A DNA stretch of 32,157 nucleotides from assembly GCA_039818825.1 (NCBI GenBank), contig JBCBTD010000047.1:1-32157 (forward strand), written 5' to 3'. Of the stretch, positions 1 to 6,589 are shown one piece after another (the stretch's first letter is position 1; each line of letters starts with the position of its first letter). Source of the DNA: JBCBTD01 sp039818825. GTDB lineage: Bacteria > Pseudomonadota > Alphaproteobacteria > Geminicoccales > Geminicoccaceae. Made by a program: the position numbers and the translations under genes. Under the pieces are notes generated by a model. That model did not search any database. It worked only from the letters and a program-made list of their open reading frames with translations, and was not told the DNA's origin.

Positions 1-348
1 ATTCTCACACATGAACGCCTTGAGTCGCTTCGCCTCGTCGTCGTCACGCGGGTTGAGCTTGGCGCCGTCCTTCACCTTGGGGTCGTCAGGGCGGATCGCC
101 TGGTAGGCGCTGCGGTGCGCCTCGTTGAGGATCGAGCCCTCGCGGACGTAGATGTGCCGGCCATCGTCGCCTTCGTGCTTCAGCTCGACATAGTTCCGGA
201 TCTTGCGCTTGAGCGACACGTCGGAGACGAGGCCGTGATAGGTCTCCGGGTCAATGCGCGGCATGTTGCCGGCATCCGGATCGCCATTGGGATTGCCGTT
301 CTTGACGTCGAAGAGGAGGACGAAATCGTAGCGGTTCACGAGTGTCAT
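1..348 (-). CDS. cas7c: Type I-C CRISPR Cas7c (Csd2), N-terminal part
   Basis: Cas7c is the backbone subunit that polymerises along the crRNA in the type I-C Cascade complex. The visible 116 residues begin MTLVNRYDFVLLFDVKNGNPNGDPD and continue through NMPRIDPETYHGLVSDVSLKRKIRNYV, the characteristic start of Csd2 with its NGNPNGDPD loop and an RRM-like first strand. The ATG at 348 lies 11 nt after the cas8c stop and has a GGAG-type ribosome site, so it belongs to the cas5c-cas8c-cas7c operon. The reading frame is open at the left window edge, and roughly the last 60 percent of the protein is missing. cas4, cas1, cas2 and the CRISPR array would be expected beyond it; that is inference from the usual I-C gene order. 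Confidence 0.95.
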   Translation of the reverse strand, partial: MTLVNRYDFVLLFDVKNGNPNGDPDAGNMPRIDPETYHGLVSDVSLKRKIRNYVELKHEGDDGRHIYVREGSILNEAHRSAYQAIRPDDPKVKDGAKLNPRDDDEAKRLKAFMCEN

Positions 349-359
349 GGTGGGTCTCC

Positions 360-767
360 TCAGGCAGCGTCCGCGTCGACCGGGCTTTCGGGCGCGTCCT
401 TCTTCTTGAAGAAGTCGCTGTATTGGTGGTGGTAACCGAGGGCGAACATGGCCTGCTCCGCGCCGGAGAGATGGGCAGGGAAGGGCTGGGCGCTCGGCTC
501 CATCAGGTCCATTATCTCGCCGAGTTGCTTCTCGAGCGCGATCTTCCGCCCGACGGACTCTTTGCCGACCTTGGCGAAGTGATTCGCCGCCCCCGAGTCG
601 AGGAGGCCGAACACCTTCTGCGGCTGGGCGGACGCGGCGCCGTAGAACTTGTCCTTGACGGTGGCGTTGACCTTGGGTCCGAGCGCTGCCCGCTGGACGT
701 GCTCGTAGGTGGCGAAGAGGCGGCCGAGCAGGTAGCCGCGGTCGGTGCAGGTCTTGTCGAGGGCCAC
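360..767 (-). CDS. cas11c: Internal small subunit Cas11c, translated from within cas8c
   Basis: In type I-C systems the small subunit Cas11c is made by internal translation of the 3' part of cas8c and binds along the crRNA-DNA hybrid in the belly of Cascade (known for the family). Here an in-frame GTG at Cas8c residue 453 is preceded by GGGAGG with 5 nt spacing, the strongest Shine-Dalgarno match I noticed in this part of cas8c. It would give 135 residues starting (M)ALDKTCTDRGYLLGR, about the expected 14-15 kDa. An in-frame ATG at residue 422 (VLMRIRADG) would give 166 residues and is the main alternative. The start is inferred from the ribosome site and product size; I saw no other evidence for it. 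Confidence 0.72.
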   Translation of the reverse strand: MALDKTCTDRGYLLGRLFATYEHVQRAALGPKVNATVKDKFYGAASAQPQKVFGLLDSGAANHFAKVGKESVGRKIALEKQLGEIMDLMEPSAQPFPAHLSGAEQAMFALGYHHQYSDFFKKKDAPESPVDADAA

Positions 768-2123
768 GGAAGCCTCCCGTCGAGAGAGGTTGCGGATGAG
801 GACGGCCTTGAGGATGGCGACGCGGAGCGCATTCACGTGGCCGTCGGCACGGATACGCATGAGCACGGTCGAGAGCAGCGTCAGCGGATAGGGCGTACCG
901 GTGAGGATCGCCCGCATCCACTCGCCAGCGAGGTTGCGCGGCACGTTCTCGCGCTTGCCGAGCACGGCCGTTTCCAGAAGGTAGCGCCACAGCGGCGGCC
1001 GACCGTCACGTGGCGGCGGCTCGACGGTCATCTCCTCGACGAAGCGCCGATAGTTCTCCGCAATCACCCCGAAGTCGTCCTCCACGTAGAAGCGGATGGA
1101 GATGCGGGCGGCGTTCGGCGCGAGGCCGAGCACGTGGAAGCGGATGCCATCGGCGAGCTCGGGCGCGACGTCGCTTATGGCTTCACCGTCTCTGACGCGA
1201 CGCAGGAGAGCGCCGACCTTGCCGGCTTCCAGGCCTTCGTCTACGGCGGGTTCGTCCCCCGAAAAGAAGGCGCCGAACGCACTCTCGGCAATCCTGGCAT
1301 TCTCGGTATCCGACGCGTCCGCCCAGAAGACGGTCGATGCGTCCCCGATCTGGATCCGATGGCGGCTGTCCGGTTGCAGGTACCGGTTGAGGACGGTCGT
1401 GTAGGCGAACGCCGCGTAGTCGGAGACGGGCGCATTTTCGCCTTGCTCGTGGCCGTAGGATTCGAACGCATCGAGGTTGAAAGAGACCATCCTCCCGCCC
1501 GAAGACTGCCCGCCCCAGACGCCCTTGATGGGCGGGTGAAGGCGAGCAACGGTAGCCGCTTCGCCTGTTACGAGGCAGGTGGTCGCGGTCCTGTCACCTC
1601 CGGTGGACAGATCGGCCCAGAGCGCCTTGGCAGCCTCACGATCATGGATGAAGCGGGCGTGTCGTTCGCTTTCCAGCGCGAAGACCACGTTCTGGTCCTT
1701 CATCTCCTCGGGCCAGCTGCGTTCGACGAAGCCCGCTGGCTCCCACCACGCCACGAACCGCAGGAGCGCGAGCAAGCCATGATCACTCGTTCCCTCGAGG
1801 ACATCCTCGTGGTGTGCGACGAACTCAGCGTGCTCGGCGACGGTCCGCTTGCCTTCGCCGGCCGTGATTCCAAGCGCATAAGCCGTCTTGTCCCAGAGGA
1901 AGTTCGGTGCGATCGCGACGGTCCGGGTGACTGGCTGGGGAACCAGGATCGGCCGCGGTCTCCTCTTCTTGCCATCCCCTGTTCGCAGGTCGATCGGCTT
2001 CCCCGCCGGCGTCCCGTCGTCGTTCAACGAGATCACCCAGCCGATTTTCTCGACGGAGTAGCCGGGCGCCGGCGCGTCGGGCATGCGCTCGTAGGCCCGC
2101 AGGAGCGACGCGAGGATGCTCAT
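360..2123 (-). CDS. cas8c: Type I-C CRISPR large subunit Cas8c (Csd1)
   Basis: Cas8c is the large subunit of type I-C Cascade and is responsible for PAM recognition and DNA engagement. The 587-residue product is normal length for the family. It starts MSILASLLRAYERM and has the GYSVEKIGWVISLNDDG segment typical of Csd1 near residue 25. The C-terminal portion, about residues 430-560, contains the helical region (ALRVAILKAVLIRN, KFYGAASAQPQKVF) that in this family also encodes the small subunit Cas11c. The ATG overlaps the cas5c stop codon (ATGA), and cas7c begins 11 nt after its stop, so the three are translationally linked. No truncation or frame disruption is visible. Confidence 0.95.
   Translation of the reverse strand: MSILASLLRAYERMPDAPAPGYSVEKIGWVISLNDDGTPAGKPIDLRTGDGKKRRPRPILVPQPVTRTVAIAPNFLWDKTAYALGITAGEGKRTVAEHAEFVAHHEDVLEGTSDHGLLALLRFVAWWEPAGFVERSWPEEMKDQNVVFALESERHARFIHDREAAKALWADLSTGGDRTATTCLVTGEAATVARLHPPIKGVWGGQSSGGRMVSFNLDAFESYGHEQGENAPVSDYAAFAYTTVLNRYLQPDSRHRIQIGDASTVFWADASDTENARIAESAFGAFFSGDEPAVDEGLEAGKVGALLRRVRDGEAISDVAPELADGIRFHVLGLAPNAARISIRFYVEDDFGVIAENYRRFVEEMTVEPPPRDGRPPLWRYLLETAVLGKRENVPRNLAGEWMRAILTGTPYPLTLLSTVLMRIRADGHVNALRVAILKAVLIRNLSRREASVALDKTCTDRGYLLGRLFATYEHVQRAALGPKVNATVKDKFYGAASAQPQKVFGLLDSGAANHFAKVGKESVGRKIALEKQLGEIMDLMEPSAQPFPAHLSGAEQAMFALGYHHQYSDFFKKKDAPESPVDADAA
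773..778 (-). promoter_or_regulatory. Internal ribosome binding site for Cas11c
   Basis: GGGAGG on the minus strand, inside cas8c, lies 5 nt upstream of the in-frame GTG at 767. It is a near-perfect anti-16S match in coding sequence and decides the proposed Cas11c start. Confidence 0.65.
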
Positions 2124-2809
2124 CGGCGTACCTCAGGTGACGTCGGGTGGGGCACAGCGAGCACACCCCGCTCGAGCTTGGCGCGGAAGAAGAGCGACGG
2201 CCGGCCCGGCGAGACGTGGTCGATGTCGAACAGCATGAAGCCGAGGTCGCGCGGCTCGTTGAACCCGAGGTCACGGGTCTCTGTTCCGGTGGGCAGCGGC
2301 GCGTCGGGTGGTACCACCTCGACGTCGGCCGGGAACTCGCGTGTGCCGAGATAGGGCTGGTGAAAGCACTGGCCGCGGGCAGCCCGGCGGTTGAAGAGGT
2401 CGAGGTGCTTGCCCGCATTATCGTCCGGTCCGGCCTTTTCCGTCAGCTCGAAATGTGCGGCGATGACATAGCCGACGTCGACCAGGATCGTGGAGGCACG
2501 CTGCTGGCGATCGTCGTCGGCAAGGAGCTGGAGGCCTTCGAGGTCACCGCGTTTCATGGCCGATCGGGCTTTCGAATAGGGGATCTTGTGCCCGACCTCG
2601 TTCCGCCGCAGCGACTGGAAGCGGATAGGCTCGAGCACGTGGATGGCGTCGATCACCCAGCGGATCGCGGGCTTCCAATGGATCGCCTCCAGGATGCCGC
2701 GCGCCGCCGACGGCGTCATCACGTCGTACGAGACCCTCTCGACCTTCATCTCGGGCCGCGTGAAGCAGGCACGAGGCCCGCGAACATGCAATCGAATACC
2801 GTAGGACAT
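2120..2809 (-). CDS. cas5c: Type I-C Cas5c (Cas5d), crRNA-processing endonuclease
   Basis: Cas5c replaces Cas6 in type I-C systems: it cuts the repeat at the 3' base of its hairpin and stays on the 5' handle of the crRNA. The 229-residue product starts MSYGIRLHVRGPRACFTRPE, with KVERVSYDVMTPSAARGILEAIHWKP next and the conserved KHLDLFNRRAARGQCFHQPYLGTREF segment around residues 130-155. All of these are hallmarks of Cas5c. An in-frame upstream ATG at 2848 would add 13 residues, but it lies inside a GC-rich inverted repeat and the family begins at the ATG at 2809, so I use the latter. It overlaps cas8c by 4 nt. Upstream is the 355-bp gap carrying the lone repeat. Confidence 0.93.
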   Translation of the reverse strand: MSYGIRLHVRGPRACFTRPEMKVERVSYDVMTPSAARGILEAIHWKPAIRWVIDAIHVLEPIRFQSLRRNEVGHKIPYSKARSAMKRGDLEGLQLLADDDRQQRASTILVDVGYVIAAHFELTEKAGPDDNAGKHLDLFNRRAARGQCFHQPYLGTREFPADVEVVPPDAPLPTGTETRDLGFNEPRDLGFMLFDIDHVSPGRPSLFFRAKLERGVLAVPHPTSPEVRR

Positions 2810-2829
2810 AATTGCTGCTCTTGAGTTGT

Positions 2830-2867
2830 CGCCGGCGAGCCGAGCCATTAGTATGGCGCGCCGGCGA
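2830..2867 (-). repeat. GC-rich inverted repeat, possible degenerate second repeat of the crRNA-like gene
   Basis: Two copies of CGCCGGCG (itself a palindrome) flank a small hairpin, GCCAT-ACTA-ATGGC at 2844-2857, just before cas5c. On the minus strand the segment opens ATCGCC, like the GTCGCC that opens the intact repeat, and starts 32 nt after that repeat ends. CreA genes are known to end in a strongly degenerated second repeat, so this could be it. It could equally be a leader hairpin of cas5c. Sequence identity to the first repeat is otherwise weak. Confidence 0.4.
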
Positions 2868-2956
2868 TTGGCAGTAACCTGCTACACTGAAAAAGAACTG
2901 TTTCGATCCACGCCTCTACATAAGGGGCGACTGATTTGTCATCTATCTATGGAGGT
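2836..2956 (-). ncRNA. Candidate crRNA-like regulatory RNA (CreA/CreR type)
   Basis: The RNA would comprise the 32-nt repeat (2931-2900), a guide of about 31 nt (2899-2869) starting AGTTCTTTTTCAGT, and the inverted repeat that follows. The guide resembles the minus strand at 3124-3095. Positions 1-5 and 7-11 match, positions 6 and 12 mismatch, and 26 of 32 alignment columns agree if two 1-nt gaps are allowed. The matched site has TTC, the known I-C PAM, directly 5' of it. Mismatches at every sixth base are tolerated by type I Cascades because those bases are flipped out. In CreA and CreR RNAs such partial pairing lets Cascade bind and repress a promoter without Cas3 cutting. Expression and processing are inferred. 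Confidence 0.7.
2900..2931 (-). CRISPR. Solitary type I-C-like CRISPR repeat between cas3 and cas5c
   Basis: Read on the minus strand, the same direction as the cas genes, the element starts GTCGCCCCTTATGTAGAGGC and ends GTGGATCGAAAC. It is exactly 32 nt, the standard I-C repeat length, and has the family features: a GTCGC start, a hairpin (CGCCCCT with AGAGGCG, one C-A mismatch, loop TATGT) and a GTGGAT(C/T)GAAAC end. Cas5c cutting at the hairpin's 3' base would leave the 11-nt handle TGGATCGAAAC. There is no second intact copy and no array in this window. The mismatch in the stem suggests slight degeneration. Confidence 0.85.
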
Positions 2957-3027
2957 TCAACGCATATACTTATAACATAACCACGTTCTAAGTTCGTTAT
3001 TGTGACGGCAATCCGGTGCTCTCGCAT
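2947..3027 (-). CDS. Mini-ORF between target promoter and lone repeat, candidate CreT toxin
   Basis: An ATG at 3027 is preceded by GAGGAG with 6 nt spacing and opens a 26-codon frame, MREHRIAVTITNLERG then YVISICVEPP, ending in TAG. I recognise no family. It carries codons that are rare for this GC-rich genome (three ATA, one TTA, one CGA), including ATA-AGT-ATA near its end. Known CreT toxins are mini-ORFs that trap rare tRNAs, one of them through tandem ATA codons; here the ATA codons are not tandem and not next to the start, so that mechanism is only a possibility. The same frame extends upstream to a GTG at 3150 (67 residues), but without a comparable ribosome site. It could also be non-coding leader. 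Confidence 0.4.
   Translation of the reverse strand: MREHRIAVTITNLERGYVISICVEPP
2963..2991 (-). promoter_or_regulatory. Candidate promoter of the crRNA-like RNA
   Basis: TTAGAA (2991-2986) and TATATG (2968-2963) are 17 nt apart on the minus strand, in an AT-rich stretch. The predicted start near 2956 lies about 25 nt before the repeat. The promoter falls inside the 3' end of the mini-ORF, as described for creT-creA pairs. The -35 match is modest; an overlapping TATAAG at 2974-2969 is another possible -10. Confidence 0.45.
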
Positions 3028-3057
3028 CTCACACTCCTCGCAGCGAGCAACCCCAAG

Positions 3058-3084
3058 GTTGTACGCGTGCATGGGAGGTGTCAA
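3058..3084 (-). promoter_or_regulatory. Candidate promoter downstream of the guide-matched site
   Basis: TTGACA (3084-3079) and TACAAC (3063-3058) are 15 nt apart on the minus strand, so the spacing is slightly short. The predicted start is about 20 nt before the mini-ORF ribosome site. It could drive the mini-ORF, the lone-repeat RNA and cas5c-cas8c-cas7c. A weaker alternative, GTGACA (3150-3145) with TATTCA (3129-3124), would place the PAM inside the -10 box. Confidence 0.45.
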
Positions 3085-3090
3085 GGGCCT

Positions 3091-3127
3091 TGAGTTTGCA
3101 GTACCTGCAAACAGAAAATGAACTGAA
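3091..3127 (-). promoter_or_regulatory. Predicted target site of the crRNA-like guide, with TTC PAM
   Basis: On the minus strand TTC (3127-3125) precedes AGTTCATTTTCTGTTTGCAG (3124-3105). The site differs from the guide at positions 6, 12 and 15 within the first 16 nt. It ends 6 nt upstream of a TTGACA -35 box, where bound Cascade could hinder transcription of the mini-ORF and the cas5c operon. The match to the guide and PAM is visible; binding and repression are inferred. Confidence 0.65.
3094..3112. promoter_or_regulatory. Perfect inverted repeat, possible operator
   Basis: GTTTGCAG-TAC-CTGCAAAC is a perfect 8-bp dyad with a 3-nt centre. It lies inside the guide-matched site and just upstream of TTGACA. 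It looks like a protein operator. The guide carries a decayed version of the same dyad (GCAGGTTACTGC), which hints that the guide was copied from this region. Confidence 0.5.
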
Positions 3128-3164
3128 TAATCTCTCTGCAGCTTTGTCACTATCGCCTCGGCTG

Positions 3165-5444
3165 TCAGATCGTCAGAGCCTCCGTCGGGAGGTAGTCCGC
3201 GTCGTCCCAGCGCAGTCCGATCTCACGTGTATAGAGGCTCCCGGTCATCAGCACCGCGAACTGGTCACCCCGCAGATCGGGCGCGGCGAAGGCAACGTGG
3301 CCGTTCTCGATCAGCCTACGCCGCGCCGGCGGTGGAACCGGAACCGTGTACGGCTGCAGGTTGCGCGCTAGCACGCCCGACGGGATCGCGGTCGCGGCGA
3401 GCTGTTTGATTGCTTCGCGCGCCGTCGCGTCTATCGGGACGATCACCGGCTCCAGGCCGTCCTCGATCATGCGGAACTTGTCGGCCACCGTGCGGAAGGC
3501 GAAGTCGGTGTCGCCCGAGGGGGCCATGTTCAAGAGCGGATTGCGGCCAAGCGCGATGCGATGCCGGTCGAGATCGTCGCCGAGACGCCAATAGACCTCC
3601 TCGAAATAGGCTCGGAGCGCCGCGGGCGCGAGGAGATCGGTATGCGCCGCTTGCAGGCGCCGGATCGCCCGCATGGCATCGTCGGCTAGGTCGCGGATCT
3701 CCTTCGGAGCAGGGTGGTCCGGCGCTTCGAAGACCGTGACGATGCTCTCGTCCACCGGCCGTCGGCCCTCCCGATTGCAGCGGCCCGCAGCCTGCGCGAT
3801 CTGGTCGAGCCCGGCGGCGGCTCGCCAGACGCGCGGGAAGTCCAGATCCACGCCGGCTTCCACAAGGCTCGTGGCCACCACGCGGCAAAGCCGGCCTGCC
3901 CGGAGGTTGTCGCGAATGCCCGCGAGCAGAGCCCGCCGGTCGACCGCGCACTGGCGGGTCGTTAGGTGCACGAGGCCGTCGAGCTTCCGTTCGTGCGCCG
4001 CTTCGTAGAGCGCCAACGCGTGGTCGCGACCGTTGACGATCACGAGGCCTTGGGCCGTTGCCCTCAGAGCCTCCACCAGCTGGTCGTCCGACATCGGCCC
4101 GGCAAAGCGCAGGGTCGTACGCTCGAGCTGCTTGGCGAGCCCGGTCGGGTCGGCCGCGAGCTCGCGGCCGGCGAGTGGCAGCGCGGCGGGATGCGGTTTG
4201 GCGTCGTCGTCGCGCACGAGTGCTGGCTGGGTTGCCGTGCACATGACGACGGTGCAGCCCCAGTCCTTCGCCAGTGCCTCCAAGGCCATGTAGGTGGGCG
4301 CCAGCAGGTGGCGCGGAACGTTCTGCGCTTCGTCGAGGATGATGACGCTGCGGGCGATGTTGTGGAGCTTGCGGCAGCGCGACGGCCGGGCGGCAAACAG
4401 GCTCTCGAAGAGCTGGACGTTGGTGGTGGCGATGACTGGCGCCGACCAGTCCTCCATGGCGAGCTTGACCTTGTCGCGTGCCTCCCTGCGCTCGAAGCGC
4501 TCCTCGTCGATGGCGGAGTGGTGCTCGAGCACATTGTCTTTGCCGACCACGCTCCGGAAGACGTCGACGGTCTGGTCGATGATTGAGGTGTAGGGGCAGG
4601 CGTAGATGATGCGATCGAGCCCGTGGGCCGCGGCATGGCGGAAGGCGAAGCCCAGCGAGGCAAGCGTCTTGCCGCCGCCCGTAGGAACCGTCAGCGTGAA
4701 GAGGCCCGGCTTATCGCCCGCGCGAGCGAGAACCGCCGACAGGATGTCGGCGCGTAGCTCGTCCAGAGGCCTGAAGGTACCAGCGCTCCGCTTCTCGGCG
4801 ACGAGCGCCGCGATCCGCTCGTCGAAGGACCGGATCAAATCGGGTAGCAGGTCGGAGAGCAGCGGTTGTGCACGATCCCGCGGCCTCCCTTCGATGTGGT
4901 CGTAAAACGCCTCGGTATCCCGGTAGTCCGCGTCCACGAGGCAAGAGAAGATCATTCGGCCCAGTAGCGCGAAACGTAGGCCGGGCTTCGCGAACGGGGC
5001 CGGGTGCAGCGGCGACAGAGAGGACGGCAGCACCGGCTCGATATCGTGAACCCAAATGGGGTCGAGCTGGGCGCGGTTGAGATCTTTCAGGCGCTCGTCG
5101 AGCCCCGCGGTGGAGCCCCGGCGATCGGGAAGTCCAGCGTGATGGCCGGCGATGGCGTGGGCGATGACGTCGAAAAGCGGGCCACGCCGCTCGTCCCGAT
5201 GGTCCATGACGTACGAAGCGCCCGCCAGCGAGTGCTCCGCACGCACACGCGACCCCGTAAGCCGCTCCTGGAAGGCGCGTGTGTACTTGCCGAGGTCGTG
5301 CAGCAAGCCTGCGGCGGCGGCCGCTTCGCCAATCCCGATCCGCTGGCCGCGCGACCTGGCGAGATCCTCGACCTGGAGGAGATGCCGGCGGAGCGCTTGC
5401 CAGTTCGCTTGCGTCGTGTCGCTCGTGGAATGGGCAAAGAACAC
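3165..5444 (-). CDS. cas3: CRISPR Cas3 HD nuclease-helicase, type I-C
   Basis: Cas3 is recruited by target-bound Cascade and degrades DNA using an HD nuclease and a 3'-5' helicase. The 759 residues contain both. The HD domain has H49-D50 in LLHDLGKY, then AEHSLAG near residue 70 and AGHHAGLPD near 115. The helicase has a Walker A loop TVPTGGGKT near 250, a Walker B ILDEAQ with D371 (DEAQ rather than the common DEAH/DEVH), TATQPAL motif III, and a C-terminal helicase half with QAAGRCNREGRR. The GTG start at 5444 follows GGGAGA at good spacing and lies about 22 nt after the predicted transcript start. It is the first cas gene and is separated from cas5c by the 355-bp regulatory gap. An IS6 element sits 320 bp upstream. 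Confidence 0.95.
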   Translation of the reverse strand: MFFAHSTSDTTQANWQALRRHLLQVEDLARSRGQRIGIGEAAAAAGLLHDLGKYTRAFQERLTGSRVRAEHSLAGASYVMDHRDERRGPLFDVIAHAIAGHHAGLPDRRGSTAGLDERLKDLNRAQLDPIWVHDIEPVLPSSLSPLHPAPFAKPGLRFALLGRMIFSCLVDADYRDTEAFYDHIEGRPRDRAQPLLSDLLPDLIRSFDERIAALVAEKRSAGTFRPLDELRADILSAVLARAGDKPGLFTLTVPTGGGKTLASLGFAFRHAAAHGLDRIIYACPYTSIIDQTVDVFRSVVGKDNVLEHHSAIDEERFERREARDKVKLAMEDWSAPVIATTNVQLFESLFAARPSRCRKLHNIARSVIILDEAQNVPRHLLAPTYMALEALAKDWGCTVVMCTATQPALVRDDDAKPHPAALPLAGRELAADPTGLAKQLERTTLRFAGPMSDDQLVEALRATAQGLVIVNGRDHALALYEAAHERKLDGLVHLTTRQCAVDRRALLAGIRDNLRAGRLCRVVATSLVEAGVDLDFPRVWRAAAGLDQIAQAAGRCNREGRRPVDESIVTVFEAPDHPAPKEIRDLADDAMRAIRRLQAAHTDLLAPAALRAYFEEVYWRLGDDLDRHRIALGRNPLLNMAPSGDTDFAFRTVADKFRMIEDGLEPVIVPIDATAREAIKQLAATAIPSGVLARNLQPYTVPVPPPARRRLIENGHVAFAAPDLRGDQFAVLMTGSLYTREIGLRWDDADYLPTEALTI

Positions 5445-5472
5445 TGACTAATGCTCTCCCAAAGAAATTACC

Positions 5473-5478
5473 ATAATA
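5473..5478 (-). promoter_or_regulatory. Candidate -10 box of the cas3 promoter
   Basis: TATTAT (5 of 6 to consensus) lies about 29 nt upstream of the cas3 GTG in AT-rich sequence. No convincing -35 sits at 17 nt; TTGTAC and TTGAAA occur further upstream at poor spacing. Confidence 0.35.
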
Positions 5479-5763
5479 TCATTGTGTGATTACCACGACG
5501 TACAAACGTCTTTCAACTAGGAATCCGCCGACATGTGCTGGCTGAGTTGCGAACGCATCCGCCTATCGCAATGTGCGCTGACCAGCACTTCGAACGCCAC
5601 GCTTCCAGAACGCGTGCAAATCCGACCGCCGGCTCCATACGAGTGCGATCACGCCCTGAATGGTAATGATGATGGTAACGCTTTGTGATCTCGGTAGAAG
5701 AGTGTTCTTGTCGAAGTGGATAGGACGTTTCCGGGCGGACGTTCCCTCCGCCATTTCGCAATT
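5479..5763. other. Intergenic stretch between cas3 and the IS6 element, no gene recognised
   Basis: Frames here are open in places on the minus strand (for example to a stop at 5513), but none has a ribosome site or recognisable protein, and the longest are continuations of the antisense of the transposase gene. It probably holds cas3 upstream sequence and the remains of whatever the IS insertion displaced. Confidence 0.5.
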
Positions 5764-5777
5764 GGGCTCCGTTGCAG
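5764..5777 (+). repeat. IS6 left terminal inverted repeat
   Basis: GGGCTCCGTTGCAG pairs with the right end, with two mismatches. Confidence 0.8.
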
Positions 5778-5827
5778 CAACTGGTGCCCGGCGCCATGGG
5801 TGAGGCCTTGGCGATCGGAGGCAGGCC

Positions 5828-6532
5828 ATGTCGGTGTTCGAGCGGCGGCGTTTCACTGGCGAGGTGATCCTCTGGGCGGTGCGTTGGTACTGCCGCTACG
5901 GCATCAGCTACCGCGAGCTGGAGGAGATGCTGGCCGAGCGTGGTATCGAGGTCGACCACACCACCCTCTATCGCTGGGTCCAGCGCTACGCGCCCGAGCT
6001 CGACAAGCGGCTGGCCTGGTACCGGCGGCGGATCTCGTTCTCCTGGCGGGTCGACGAGACCTACGTGCGGGTCAAAGGGCGCTGGAAGTACCTCTACCGC
6101 GCCATCGACGAGCGCGGTGCGACGCTCGATTTCTGGCTCGCCGACCGGCGCAACACCAAGGCAGCCAAGCGCTTTCTCGGAGCCGCGCTGAAGCGCTCGC
6201 GGGACTGGCTGCCGCGGACGATCAACACCGACAAGAACCCGGCCTATACCGAAGCGATCACCACGCTGAAGAAGGACGACGTGCTCCCGGCTAACACCGA
6301 ACACCGCCAGGTCAAGGTCCTGAACAACCGGCTCGAAGCCGACCACGACCAGCTCAAGCACCTGATCCGGCCGACGCTCGGTTTCCAGTCGATGCGCACG
6401 GTACGGGCGACCATCAAGGGTTTCGAGGTGATGCGGATGTTCAAGAAAGGCCAGTTCCGCTTCTGGGTCGAGGCCGTCGGCAAGAACAGCGAGGTTGCGT
6501 TCCTCAACCGCGTGCTCGGCATCGCCGTCTGA
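5828..6532 (+). CDS. IS6-family transposase
   Basis: This DDE transposase moves the surrounding element by copy-in/cointegrate transposition. The 234 residues are full length for the family. An N-terminal helix-turn-helix region (YGISYRELEEMLAERGIEVDHTTLYRWVQRY, about residues 25-54) precedes the catalytic core D76 (WRVDETYVRVKG), D135 (INTDKNPAY) and E170 (NRLEADHDQLKH), giving the D-59-D-34-E spacing of IS6. The C-terminal segment GFQSMRTVRATIKGFEVMRMFKKGQ is also conserved. The ATG at 5828 lies 64 bp inside the left repeat. The gene looks intact, so the element may be active. Confidence 0.93.
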   Translation: MSVFERRRFTGEVILWAVRWYCRYGISYRELEEMLAERGIEVDHTTLYRWVQRYAPELDKRLAWYRRRISFSWRVDETYVRVKGRWKYLYRAIDERGATLDFWLADRRNTKAAKRFLGAALKRSRDWLPRTINTDKNPAYTEAITTLKKDDVLPANTEHRQVKVLNNRLEADHDQLKHLIRPTLGFQSMRTVRATIKGFEVMRMFKKGQFRFWVEAVGKNSEVAFLNRVLGIAV

Positions 6533-6575
6533 AAACCTCGCCGACACCGGACCGCATCACGCCCGGCGATCCTGT

Positions 6576-6589
6576 CTGCAACAAAGCCC
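6576..6589 (-). repeat. IS6 right terminal inverted repeat
   Basis: CTGCAACAAAGCCC on the plus strand reads GGGCTTTGTTGCAG inward and matches the left end at 12 of 14 positions. Confidence 0.8.

Larger units (their letters stand above)
5764..6589 (+). mobile_element. IS6-family insertion sequence, complete
   Basis: This is an 826-bp element with one transposase gene and 14-bp imperfect terminal inverted repeats: GGGCTCCGTTGCAG at the left and, read inward, GGGCTTTGTTGCAG at the right (12 of 14 identical). The ends resemble the GGC(A/T)CTGTTGCA ends typical of IS6/IS26. The 8 bp on either side differ (TCGCAATT against GTGCAGCT), so no target duplication is visible. This fits a cointegrate-type insertion followed by rearrangement, or an adjacent deletion. 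The right end abuts a truncated coding sequence. Confidence 0.85.

Noticed and set aside
342..2354. Long plus-strand open frame over cas8c
   Set aside because: It is the antisense of cas8c in a GC-rich genome; the product has no recognisable domains, and the minus strand encodes a clear Csd1 protein.
2947..3150. 67-residue frame from a GTG in the cas3-cas5c gap as the main gene
   Set aside because: No ribosome site at the GTG, and the frame runs through the guide target and promoter. The shorter ATG at 3027 has a strong ribosome site and is preferred, though still uncertain.
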